A DNA stretch of 64,000 bases, taken from Sclerotiophoma versabilis. Taxonomy: Eukaryota > Ascomycota > Dothideomycetes > Pleosporales > Didymellaceae. Under the pieces are notes generated by a model that saw only the letters and a list, made by a program, of their open reading frames with translations, had not been told where the DNA came from and did not search any database. Below, in pieces: positions 23,098 to 33,689 of this stretch; the first letter of the stretch is position 1, and every line of letters begins with the position of its first letter. Where the stretch lies: assembly GCA_012274445.1 (NCBI GenBank), contig JAAROD010000029.1:248001-312000 (forward strand). Direction: 5' to 3'. A program made the translations under genes and the position numbers.

Positions 23098-24880
23098 ATG
23101 AGTGACGCACCACCAGCAGCTCCAGCTTCAAGTGAAGCCCCTCAGGGCGAGGCACCCTCCAAGAATGCCTTGAAGAAGGCCCAGAAGGAGAAGGAGAAGG
23201 TGATTCTCAGTGGTGTGCTCGCATGACTGGCCTTGTAACTAACTCTCTTACCAGGCAGAGAAGAAGGCCGCAGCCAAGGCCCGCGAACTCGCCGATCGCA
23301 CAAAGAAGGAGGCTGCTGACGCCGAAGATATCTCCAAAGACTCTTACGGCGAGCTTCCTCTTACCGGCTCGAAGGACTTCAAGCCCACGGGCATCGCACG
23401 CATCAGCCTCGATGAGATTGCCGATAATGTTGACAAGGAGATCACCTTCCGCTGCTGGGTCGAGAACGCCCGTGTCCAGTCGGCGAAACTGGCTTTCTTG
23501 AACTTGCGCCAAAACCTCAGCACCATTCAGGCTGTCATTGCTGCCAGTGACAAGCTGAGCAAACAAATGGTCAAGTTCTGCGGAACCGTCAGCACCGAAA
23601 GCACAATTGTCGTCACTGGACTGGTCAAGAAGGCCCCAGAGCCAATCAAGAGCGCCTCCATCCAGGACTTCGAGATCCACATCAAGAAGCTGTTCATCGA
23701 GGTCAAGGCCGAGGTACCGCTGCCGCTACAAGTTGATGATGCAGAGAGGCCGCTACCGGCTGAAGCCGCTGCCGGTGAAGAACAGAAGGAGGAGCAGAAG
23801 GAGGAGGGCGGCGAGCGACCACTTGTCAGCCTTAACACCAGGCTCAACAACAGAACGCTTGACTTGAGGGCAAAGATCAACCAGTCTATCTTTGTTATCA
23901 AGAGCGGTGTCTGCGCGATCTTCCAAGAATTCTTGTCGAAGAAGGGCTTCACACTTGTCCAGACGCCTAAGATCTTGGGCGCTGCTTCAGAAGGAGGTGC
24001 CAACGTCTTCGAACTGAAGTACTTTGACCGCCAGGCCTACCTTGCCCAATCGCCACAATTTTACAAGCAGATGTTGATCGCTTCGCGTTTCCAGAAGGTC
24101 ATGGAGATTGGACCCGTTTTCCGCGCCGAGAACTCCAACACTGCTCGCCATTTGACAGAGTTCACTGGTCTTGATCTCGAGATGGAGTTCCAGGAGCACT
24201 ACCACGAGGTCATGGGTGTCCTGGAGGACCTCATGCTGTTCATCTTCAAGGAGCTGAATGTAAGATACAAGCGCGAGACGGACCTCGTCCGCGGTATTTA
24301 CCATGTGGATGACTTCAAGCTCCCTGAGTCAGGAAAGGTACCCAGGATTCCTTTCACAGAAGGTATCAAGATGCTGCGTGAAGCAGGCGAAACACTCAAC
24401 GACTACGATGACTTGAGGTGAGTCTGGACAACCCCCTACCATAATAGTAAAGCACTAAAATTACGCAGCACACCTCAAGAAAAGCATCTTGGACGTCTTG
24501 TTCTTCAGAAGTACAACACCGACTTCTACGTCCTCGATCAGTTCCCGCTCGATATTCGTCCCGCGTACACAATGCCCTCCCCTCACGACCCTAAGCTCTC
24601 GAACTCCTACGATTTCTTCATGCGTGGCCAGGAGATCTGCTCTGGCGCTCAGCGTATTCACGACTCCGAGCTGCTGGCTAAGCAGATGCGCGCACACGAC
24701 CCACCAATTGACCCTAACGGCGCCGGTACCAAGGACTACGTCGACTGCTTCCGATACGGTTGCCCGCCACATGCGGGAGGCGGTTTTGGTTTGGAGAGGA
24801 TTGTTCAGTTCTGGCTGGGTCTGCCCAACATTAGGATGTGCAGTCTGTTCCCCCGTGACCCACAGAGGGTTGTGCCGTAA
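23098..24880 (+). CDS. DPS1: Aspartyl-tRNA synthetase, cytoplasmic
   Basis: Exons 23098-23199, 23255-24417 and 24469-24880 join in phase to 558 residues, the usual size for the eukaryotic cytosolic enzyme. A Lys-rich helical extension (about 20-60) precedes the OB-fold anticodon-binding domain (about 95-225) and the class II catalytic core. Motif 2 is FRAENSNTARHLTEFTGLD and motif 3 is GGGFGLERIVQFWLGL. The SQSPQ-like stretch LAQSPQFYKQ belongs to the Asp site. It charges tRNA-Asp in the cytosol; there is no mitochondrial presequence. The first intron (55 nt) follows an AAG codon run. Confidence 0.96.
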
Positions 24881-25328
24881 GCAAGTCGTAGTGGACTGTA
24901 TATGAACAAGGACTGGTGATCATTTGGACGAGAAGGAACAGTCGCATGAGCTGGCTTAGGAAAAGAGTGAATGAAATCGTTGTAACAGTAAGCTGCATCT
25001 GAGCCGTCTACCTGACCATGCAAGAGCAACCAATGACAGTTGCATAGCAAAGGGAGGAAATATGCTGCAGAATATAGAAAAAAGAGTGACCAAACAAGAT
25101 CCCTTCGTAGAATGACGTGAGAAGCGCAACACCAACAGCGTGGTTGTGCTGCAATTATGCCATTCCCACCAAACTTTTCATTGCAAACACTCGGAATTAC
25201 ATGTACTTAAGTCCGCTGGAGGGGAGACAAACGTCATTCTCCATCCACCGTGCCGCCACGCTTCTACACGCGACATTCTACTTTTGGATAGCGACAGTAG
25301 CCCCGCAACTACTACTGAGTGCCCTTTC
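24881..25328. other. Intergenic region
   Basis: About 450 bp with the AspRS 3' UTR and the promoter of the F-box-like gene. Nothing else is seen. Confidence 0.5.
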
Positions 25329-26625
25329 ATGACCACATACGCAAACTATCTGCCCGATGAAATTCTACTTGAAGCCCTGGCCTACATAGAGGCTTGGGAT
25401 ACTCGCTCGAGACAAGCAACACTCGCAAACTTCTGCGCCGTGAATAGGTAGGTTGCACCTCCCGCCTCACCTTCCTGTACTCAAACTCTCTAGGCAATGG
25501 TACGACGTCGCAATCCAGCCGCTCTACGACTCGCCCTTCCTCACCGGCCGCGCCTATGAGCTCTTCGTGCGCACCATCTGCCCCTCGGTCCTCGCACATA
25601 TCAAGAAGCAAACCCTGTCAAACCTGGTCCGCGTCCTCGACCTCTCGCATATCATCCACCAGGGCAGTAAATCCCTAACCGCCCGTCTGCTCGGCCGTAC
25701 GAAAGCGAGTCTGCAGATCTTCATCGCCCCACAGGCCAGCTTCGCGGTGAATTGCTGGGCCAGCCTGTCCAAATGCGAGAGGTTGCGGGTGCTGGATCTG
25801 AGTCTGGTGAGCGAGTGTATCAGTTTCCAGAGCCTGGCGCAGACGCTGCGGCGACTCGGCGGCGTAGAAGCGATCTACCTCCCGCGATGTACAAACAGAG
25901 ATGATGGCGCGGGTCCAAGCATGAACGTACGGTGGCCGCCGAAACTGCAGCATCTCAGCCTCTCGGGCAGTATCTACGGCAAATTCCTATGGGACCTGTT
26001 GAGACAGCCGGACCACTTCCCGCCCTCGCTGCACAGCCTGAGCATCCTGCATTCCCCCGGGCTGGACCACACCGGCATCCGGCCGCTGCTGCAGAACCTC
26101 GAGAACAGCCTGACGACGGTCGAATTGAGGGATCTGCCAAACGTCAAACACGGCCGTCTCAACAGCGTCCTCGAGTGGCTCCCACACCTCACTTCCCTTA
26201 CTATCGCGCTCGACTACATCGACTCCCGCTTCGGCCATATGCCGCCGGACTGGACGGCCGCCATGTGGCCCGCCGCCCGGCCTTTACAATCCCTAACCAT
26301 AGTCACGTCGGGGCAAACATCCATCGACCCATCGCGATGCTTCACGGCCGTGGATCTGTACACTCTAATCGACGAGCGGTATCTAGGGCGTCTGCGTTGG
26401 CTGAACATTGCGCAGAGCTCCGAGTGGGAGAACGAGCAGGAAGGGGCCGAGATTGGGGCGCTAGAGATGTTGCTGCGCGACGATTTGGACCGCGAGAACT
26501 GGGAGTGCAGAAGGTGGCATTATGCGGATTTGGATCGCGGGGCGCATGTCACATATGATGAGTGGTTGCAGACGGCGCAGGGCAGGAGGATGGGGGCAAG
26601 ACTGAGAATGCTGAAGGATAGGTGA
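25329..26625 (+). CDS. F-box-like / leucine-rich-repeat protein
   Basis: Exons 25329-25447 and 25494-26625 join in phase to 416 residues. The N-terminus (NYLPDEILLEALAYIEAWD ... NFCAVNRQWYDVAIQPLYD) matches an F-box-like motif that would bind Skp1. It is followed by irregular leucine-rich repeats (for example LRVLDLSLVSECISF, LQHLSLSGSIYG, LHSLSILHSPGLD, LTSLTIALDY). Such proteins are substrate receptors of SCF ubiquitin ligases; the substrate is unknown. The ATG at 25329 places the F-box right at the start, as is usual. Confidence 0.78.
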
Positions 26626-26832
26626 CATAGGGGGTTCAGGGTTATGAGCTGATTCGGAATTGGGATCGATGTTTTTGGGCCCTGAACGTGATCTCTTGAA
26701 TTGTCCATGAGGAGCAGGGAAGTGGATTTGGATAAAAGTCAGAAGATGCTGAGATAGTCTATAGAGCGTTTGCTCACTCAACCGAAGCTAGTCTATTCAA
26801 TGAATCGTTAATCATCGCTACCAATTCCACTT

Positions 26833-28663
26833 TTAGGCACTGCCATTCTGGCTGGCTTTCCCCTGCACCTGGCCACGGACACCGCCTTTCCCACCAACTT
26901 CGCGGAAAAGAGCAGTGATGCTCAGGTCGTTCGCAATGTTGATCTGGACCTCGACCTTGGCACCCTTCTTGACACCACGGAGCGCAGCCTCGCTGAGAGC
27001 AGAGCCAATCTTCCACGTCTTTTCCCTGAGCTCCTCCTCTTCCTCCTCGCTGTCATCATCATCGTCGCTGTCGTCCTCGTCCTTCTCGGCCTTCTCGGCC
27101 TTCTCGGCCTTGGGCTTGGGCTCAGGCTTAGTGACCTTGATGTGTCGCGAACCCTCAACGAGCTTGATGAGGACATCACCGCCTTCCCTTGGTGTTGTGA
27201 TAGTGGCGGTGCGGCGAACGGGCAGAGGTGTCTCGGCGTCAACGATGGCATGGAAAACACCGTTGGACTCATCGCCGGAAATGCAGAGAACACCGACGGC
27301 GGTGGAGAGGTGGGGTGTGACGGTGACCATGGGGTGCAGGCTCTGCTCAATGTCCTCGGCCTCGAACTCCTGGATCAAGCTAGCTTGGATAGCGGCACCG
27401 CGGACAGCGAGCTCGGAAGGGTTGATGGCGGTAGACGAGGTGGAGGGTGCGAGGATAGTTGTGGTCTCGGGGAAGGCGGCGCCAACTGCGGAGGCAACCT
27501 TGGGGGTGTGGGAGTTACCACCGGCAAGGATAATCTCAGAAATGTCGAGGGGGTCGAGCTCGGCCTTCTCGACGGCGTGAGAGACGAGACGGGTGAAGGC
27601 GCCAAAGAGCTTGTTGCCGAGCAGGTCGTAACGTGTGCGGTTGATGGTGGCAGTGAAGTCCATGCCACCAGCCAAGCTCTCTACGGAGAAGCTGGCGGTC
27701 TGTCCAATGGAGAGGGCCTTCTTGACGGACTCGCACTCGAGCTTCAGCTTGGCCATCGATCGCTCGTTCTCGCGGGGGTCGCCAGCAGCCTTGTGCTTCT
27801 TGATGAACTCCTTGGCGAAGTAGTCGATCAGGACGTGATCGAGCTTGGATCCGCTGACGTCGAAGTCGTGGACAGCGGCCAGGATGGTGTAGATGCCACC
27901 ACGGGAGGCAATGACGGTAACGTCAGAGCGGGTGCCACCGAGGTCAGCGACGACGACAATCTTGTCGCTGAGCTTAGCGTCGGGGCGGGCATCGTAGGCC
28001 AGGACGGCAGCGGTGGGCTCGTTGATGAACTGCAGGACCTCGATGCCAGCGTGCTTCGCCGCGCTCTTCAGCGCGTCCTTCTGGGCATCGGAGAAGTTGG
28101 TGGGCACTGTGACAACGGCGGCGTTGACGTCCTTGCCCAGGTAGTCGGAGGCGGAGGAGCGCAGCCTCCTCAGGTGGCGGCTTGTGATGTCGGCGACGGT
28201 GACGGTGTTCTCGGCCTCGGCCTCGCTGTCGCGGATCTTGAAGGCGACTGTGCTCTCGTTCTCGACGGGGTGGGCGGACTGGTGGGCGGGGGTGGGGTCA
28301 ATCGACTTGAAGCTGGGACGGGTCAGTGGCAGTGCGGGCAGGGGCGCAGCGACTGGACTCACTCCTGGCCCAAGAAGTCGCGGAAGTAGGCGACGGTGTT
28401 CTTGGGGTTGCGGACGAGCTGGCTCTTGGCCTGGCCGCCGTGCAGCTCTTCGCCCTCGACGTAGGAGAGGATGGAGGGAATCTGGCGGTCGCCGTCCTCG
28501 TTGGCAATGACCTCTGCCTTGCCTTCCTGTTCTGGAGTCAGGCCCGTCGACGGCACGCAGGGGACGGGGCACTCACGCTCGAGGTAAAGGCAATGGAGCT
28601 GTACGAGTTTCCGAACGAGATGCCAATCGCAACGCGCTGGGCGGGGTCTGCCTGGGCGCTCAT
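26833..28663 (-). CDS. SSZ1: Ribosome-associated Hsp70 Ssz1 (RAC subunit)
   Basis: Exons 28577-28663, 28363-28526 and 26833-28312 join in phase to 576 residues. The Hsp70 ATPase domain is clear (IGISFGNSYSSIAF, VVTVPTNFSDAQKDAL, FINEPTAAVLAYD, VVADLGGTRSDVTV, ILAGGNSHTPKV), but several catalytic positions differ from canonical Hsp70s, and the substrate-binding part is short. Both features mark Ssz1/Pdr13, which with the J-protein Zuo1 assists Ssb on nascent chains. An acidic run (about 490-515, Asp/Glu/Lys repeats) precedes the last helix. It is divergent from RRP40, with only 336 bp between the start codons. Confidence 0.93.
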
Positions 28664-28999
28664 GTTGGCTGTGTGTGCTGTGGCGGCGGCGCGCTCGTGT
28701 TCGAGTAGGTCCGGGTGCTGTGCTGGGCGCGGGCGACGGGTCGGGAGGCAGGACGCTGGCAGTGCGAGTTTGCGACGTGGTGTGGAGCGGCGAGGCTTTC
28801 TGGACTAAGGTCTCGAAATTTTGTTGCTCGACGGCTCCAACCAGCGCTAGCCGGGGAGCCCCCAAGCCCAAACCAAACGTGCCCGCGGTGACGTTCGACG
28901 CTGCAACACGCGCACAGCGACGCCGCCATTGCCATTGCCATTGCCGTTGCCATTGCCGTTGCCGTTGCCGTTGCCATTGACGTTGCCATTGCCGTTGCC
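28664..28999. promoter_or_regulatory. Bidirectional promoter SSZ1 / RRP40
   Basis: A 336-bp divergent intergenic region serving two translation/RNA genes. Its RRP40-proximal end is a hexanucleotide repeat (next entry). Confidence 0.65.
28927..28999. repeat. Hexanucleotide microsatellite (GCCATT/GCCGTT), about 12 copies
   Basis: The imperfect array runs directly into the RRP40 start codon, which itself looks like a variant unit (GCCATG). It must lie in the 5' UTR. Confidence 0.85.
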
Positions 29000-29777
29000 A
29001 TGGCCACAGCACGCAGCGTCGTCCTGCCCGGCGATGTCATCCCCCAGCATGCGCTGCCCACAGGCACGGGCAAGAAGAAGACGCTCACACTGGGCCCCGG
29101 CCTGCGACACATCCCCCCGAGCACCGTCACCACCACCGTCGCCGGCACCCTCGTGACCGACAACCGGAAGAACGCCGCGCTGGTCGAGTACAACAGCGGC
29201 CGCGTAAGCCAGGCTTGCATGCTCCCACGCCCGCCCCCGCTGACCCCCTTCGCAGTACACCCCCTTCACCGGCGACCTCGTCATAGCCACCGTCAACGGC
29301 TCGGCGGCCGAAAACTTCAACTGCCTGCTCACCCCCGAAACCCCTCCCGCCGCCCTCCCACACCTCGCTTTCGAAGGCGCCACCAAGAAGACCCGTCCCC
29401 AGCTCCCGCCCAACTCGCTGGTCTACTGCCGCGTGGCCAGCGCCGGCAAAGACCAGCCGCCAGAACTGACCTGCGTCGACCCCTCGACTGGGAAGAGCGA
29501 GGGGCTCGGCCCGCTGAAGGGCGGCATGTTGTTCAAGATCAGTCTTGGCATGGCGAGGAGGCTGCTTGCCCCCAAGAGCGAGCTGGCACTGCTCGATGTC
29601 ATGGGCGCGAAAGTTGGGTTTGAGATTACCGTAGGGAGGAATGGACTTGTGCATGTGGATGGTGGCAACGTGAGGACCACGCTGGCTGTGGGCAGAGGGA
29701 TCCAAGAAGTCGACCAGAAGGCGCTGGGAGAGAGCGGACAGCGGAAGCTTGCTGCTGATGTTTTGAAAAGCCTTTGA
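29000..29777 (+). CDS. RRP40: RNA exosome cap subunit Rrp40
   Basis: Exons 29000-29203 and 29256-29777 join in phase to 241 residues, close to yeast Rrp40. The N-terminal domain starts VVLPGDVIP and carries LGPGLRHIPP, the central S1 domain spans about 60-150 (YTPFTGDLVIATV, SLVYCRVASA), and the C-terminal KH domain includes GGMLFKISLGMARRLL and FEITVGRNGLVHVDG. Rrp40 is one of three S1/KH cap proteins guiding RNA into the exosome in nucleus and cytoplasm. The ATG at 29000 abuts a hexanucleotide repeat. Confidence 0.93.
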
Positions 29778-30463
29778 AGCACTTGCTTGTATGGAAAACG
29801 GCACGGTGAAGCGAGAGGTGGAGAGCCATGGGGATATCTTGGTGCGCGCACCATCACAGTGCAGCAAGCACCAGCCCCGGCGTGCGGACCCGCGGTTCTG
29901 GAGCTGCGCTATCGCAGACGTTATGCGCGTGAGCAACGCAGCGCTCGCGCCCTTTGCCCACTGCCGGAAGCACACTTATTCGCCTCCTTTTGGACTTGGC
30001 TCAGTTGGCCTCTGCATCACATTTGGAGCCAATGCCTGACGCACACATCTGCGATTACGCATACGAGGATCCATCACCAAAGTTCCGATAGTGGAGCCGA
30101 ACGATTGCTTGAGTCGTGAGCGAGAGACGTCGTCGAGGAGAAACCAGCCGAGCGACCTACGTTAGAAGAAGATGTGCACAACATGTGCAAAGTCAAAGTC
30201 AACTACTCATTTCATTCATTTGTGACGTGTTCAAAACGACTGTGTCGGTTCGCTTTCTGTAAAGACACAATTCGCTCCATGTTGCCTTGAGTCTAGCAGG
30301 TGCGGCAGGATGGCAGACAACAGTCGTCTGTTACGCACCATACTATGGCAGTTGCTCGACAATGGACCTGCAGTAACCTTGTGTCGTCCTCCTTCGTTTC
30401 GAATCTGATGCGAAGTACCGTAGAGCTCCACAAACTACCATGTACTAGGATCAACCTGTCCAT
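29778..30463. other. Convergent 3' intergenic region
   Basis: About 690 bp between convergent stops. Short frames only. No gene is recognised. Confidence 0.5.
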
Positions 30464-32701
30464 TCAACCCCACCTACGTTCTGCACGTCTGAACATCGCC
30501 AATTTCGGCCAGCGCGGGCAAACACTTCTCTTGCTGAAGTAGCTAGCCTTGTTATCAGGTCCCACTTCTCGAAGATGAGGAGCGCCGGGTTTCCATCGTC
30601 GCGTGAAGTACGACTCGCCGCTTCGACTGCGATACTCCTCCACGTACTCGGAAAGGTTCTCGTACAAGCGTACAAAGGGAGCAGTATTCGCATAAGGTCC
30701 TCTCTCTTGCTCAGAGGGTGCCTCGCCAATTGCCCCAAGGTACCGGGTCTTACCACTGGCCGCCGCAGCCGCGATGAGGGACTTGGTGTACTCTATCTGA
30801 CGGGCCGGACGATGACCATCCCGAAACCAATTCACAAGCTTCTCTTCCTCACTAACACGCACCGACAATGCTACTGTGGGGTCGTGAGTGGTCGGCTTGG
30901 ACTCGGTGAAGAAAGGGCCTTTGAAACTCTGTAGAGTTGGGGCTTGTTGGTTCAAGCCGTTTGTAACTTCATATTGTTGCTTTGTGCGCAAGCCATCTGG
31001 ATCACTATAACGAAGACCGACTTCTGCAGCGTTAACAGTGCTGCCGCTGGACTCAGAGATCCCAGATCCTGCAGTTGCTGTCGTCAACTTAGCGTAAGGC
31101 ATAGCAGTAGCATTGAGGCCTGACGTCATGTAAGTGTCAGGAGCGAATGAATGTGTTGGCACGTTGTATCGAGTGGCAGGATCTAGAATTGCAGCACTTG
31201 AGGTGAGACCGTCGTGTATTGGCAGTGTCGATCGTGACTCCTCGACATCACTTGGAATTTGCAGGCGACCACGGAAGCGCTGGTAAGCTACATTTGTAGG
31301 AAATGGTTGGAGATATCTGTCATTAGTAGAGGATGTCTCTCGTTGGGACGCGGCTTCCTTATCAAGAGCAACTCCTGGCAGTGTTGACCTAGACAAGGAG
31401 GTGGGAGCCAAACGTTCTGCACTTTTGACACTAAAGGCGCCACGCTCAGTAACAAGAGATTTTTCTAAGGTTGCCTTGGTGGGAAATTTGTAAGTAAGAT
31501 CCAATGACCCTGTCGAGCCTATCCAGTTGGATTGGTCCTGGTCACCATCCGAGGGATCTGGTATGGAGGCGGCAACGAAAGGGTCTTCGAGAACTTCTTT
31601 CGCAAATGGGTTGCAAGCTGTCGAGGGTAGGAAGGGTCCCATCTCGCTTTGAGTCTGAGCAGTAACTCGGGCGTCCTTTGCTAGGGCATCTCTACAGATC
31701 TGGGTGGACGCGATGACATTCATTCCTAAATGCAATCCCCCTGTCGCTATTGTGGTGTGGTCTTTTGAACGTCCGTTTTCGGTGACGAGTGTTTGTCGGT
31801 TCTCAGCAGCCAGCTTGAAATACTCGAGCGTGTCATGTGGTGCGCCAATACCCCGAAGGCGGTCGGATGCCAGTGAGCCCTCAACTTTGCCTCGAGCGTT
31901 GGAGTACCGTCCAATATTCGCCCACTGGAAGGAAGATGATGACCACTGATGTGCTGAGATATCTCGGTTGGGGTGACCTATGAATACCACCTGTCCGTCG
32001 AACTTGCCTGGCTGCTCACTAAGTCGAATGAGATCAGGTAGGTTGACAAACAGCAGTGGAAGATTCTCCCCTGTCGAGTAGCGCACCTCGCTTTGACAGA
32101 TGACCTCATTACCAGGTTGAGGGAATGTTGCAATGTTTTCGACAGCTCTTGTGCCGTCGCGCGTATAGCCCGACTGGCCTCGATCGGATGGAGTGTGCGA
32201 GTAGGTAGAGAATTTTGTGCTTTCGAACAAGTAGCTTGAGTCAGATGTAACAGTTACATCTGGGATGCGTTCTGTATCGTCGAAGGGGAGGCTGGCGCTG
32301 CTGCCGCCACCATCGACCGTGCCATATTCCCCAAGATCACTTACCTGCATCGGTTGCCAGGTCTTGTTGCCCTTGATGCTAATTGGTTGTGATTTGATAT
32401 TGCCGGCCAAAGAAAGGCTACAGTGACTAGTTTGATTATCGTCAACCCTGTCGTCCTTGTGTGGGCGGTCAGCCATCTTTTCGATTGAGCATTGCTGGTC
32501 TGTCGGAAGTCCAGCGGAGTTCTCGATCAGATGTGGGCGTGGGCAATAGCAAAACACTGATGCAGCTGCTTGATTGTGGGCTCGAGCAACATGAATATGC
32601 ATATGTTTTGGCCCGCCGTCAACCTTAGGAGTGCCCGCAGGCAGCCGTTCCGTTGCAGTAGCGCTGTGGCGACCTATAGCATGCTTAACAGTGAAGTACA
32701 T
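30464..32701 (-). CDS. Large intronless protein of unknown function
   Basis: A 745-residue frame counted from the first ATG at 32701. The frame stays open 57 nt further upstream, but only from a GTG next to a stop, so a 5' exon may be missing; an internal ATG at 32476 is a third option. Most of the chain is Ser/Thr/Pro-rich and looks disordered. The C-terminal ~140 residues look folded and conserved-like (EEKLVNWFRDGHRPARQIEY, then LYENLSEYVEEYRSRSGESY and RRWKPGAPHLREVGPDN). I recognise no catalytic motif. A frame this long without stops supports a real gene. Confidence 0.62.
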   Translation of the reverse strand: MYFTVKHAIGRHSATATERLPAGTPKVDGGPKHMHIHVARAHNQAAASVFCYCPRPHLIENSAGLPTDQQCSIEKMADRPHKDDRVDDNQTSHCSLSLAGNIKSQPISIKGNKTWQPMQVSDLGEYGTVDGGGSSASLPFDDTERIPDVTVTSDSSYLFESTKFSTYSHTPSDRGQSGYTRDGTRAVENIATFPQPGNEVICQSEVRYSTGENLPLLFVNLPDLIRLSEQPGKFDGQVVFIGHPNRDISAHQWSSSSFQWANIGRYSNARGKVEGSLASDRLRGIGAPHDTLEYFKLAAENRQTLVTENGRSKDHTTIATGGLHLGMNVIASTQICRDALAKDARVTAQTQSEMGPFLPSTACNPFAKEVLEDPFVAASIPDPSDGDQDQSNWIGSTGSLDLTYKFPTKATLEKSLVTERGAFSVKSAERLAPTSLSRSTLPGVALDKEAASQRETSSTNDRYLQPFPTNVAYQRFRGRLQIPSDVEESRSTLPIHDGLTSSAAILDPATRYNVPTHSFAPDTYMTSGLNATAMPYAKLTTATAGSGISESSGSTVNAAEVGLRYSDPDGLRTKQQYEVTNGLNQQAPTLQSFKGPFFTESKPTTHDPTVALSVRVSEEEKLVNWFRDGHRPARQIEYTKSLIAAAAASGKTRYLGAIGEAPSEQERGPYANTAPFVRLYENLSEYVEEYRSRSGESYFTRRWKPGAPHLREVGPDNKASYFSKRSVCPRWPKLAMFRRAERRWG

Positions 32702-33689
32702 CACAGGCAAGCCACAAGCCCGGAAGAAGCCAGCCTGCAATGCTTGAGAGGTGAGCACTTACTGCGCCGGCTATCGCAAGCTCTTGATCTGACTGTTGTC
32801 CTGGTTGAAATAACGATTGCGAAAGATTACTGGCGGGGAGGCGGAAGAGGGAAGTCTTGTGAAGCTCAGAGGTGTTTCATTGCAGACCCTGGTCAAGGCA
32901 AGCGCAACCGGTAAGGAAGTGAGAGTGAACTTTTGTGGTCGACCACGAGGAACAACAAGGTCTTATGTCTACCAAGAGAGCAAAGGTCGGCAGCTTTTCA
33001 CATCCAAAAAAGAGCGTTTGAAGTGCACGATTCAGCAAAGCTGTGATGATAGTTGCAGCCTTCGAAGATCAGCGTCTAGATGTTGCAACACACAGTACAC
33101 GTTTTTGAGCGTGAAAAGGCATCCAAAAGAGATGGAAGAAGAGACTGGGAAACGAAATAACCCAACATCGAACGTCTAAAGTGAGACATGCTTGTGAGCG
33201 CTTGCAGCACTTTAGAGATGAGTGTAAGCTTTATTAGAGTAACAACGAAGTGCCAATGCTTGCTTTGAAGGTACAATAGGACAAGCAACGGAGGGCCAAT
33301 CTGAACTGATTGCCTGCATCGATACCTATAATTTGCACGAGACCGGTGGCTAGATGGCCAAAGAGATTGCTTCCATGTTGATAGAAATCGGACGTTAGGA
33401 CGTTCAGAACACTTACCTCCACTCATTGTCGACAACGCTAAAGTGCAATGCAATCCTGACAGCCGGGTTGGGTCATCCATGAAAGTGTGTTAGACTTAAG
33501 GTCCGACTCTTGTATCACGGTTCCTGTCTAAAGTTTCGGCTTGCGTAACCGTCCGTGATTCATGAATAGCACATGAACAGTTCGAACACTACTTGCCAAT
33601 AGTCCAACGCCATGGTGACCTTCGCAAGCCAAGCTGGTACTGACTTGAGGCGGAAGGAGACTAAGGGTATAGTAGGGATCGTGCATCAC
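32702..33689. other. Intergenic region, possible upstream exon
   Basis: About 1 kb between two minus-strand genes. On the minus strand a short frame at 33480-33417 begins with ATG and ends at a consensus GTAAGT donor. It could be a leader exon of the gene at 30464-32701, but I could not find an acceptor that keeps frame. Confidence 0.35.

Noticed and set aside
25932..26558. 208-codon plus-strand frame inside the F-box-like gene
   Set aside because: Alternate frame of a GC-rich exon; Pro/Arg/Ala-rich with no homology seen.
27142..28389. 415-codon plus-strand frame antisense to SSZ1
   Set aside because: A shadow caused by strong codon bias (GC-rich third positions) in the Hsp70 gene; Gly/Val/Asp-rich without a domain.
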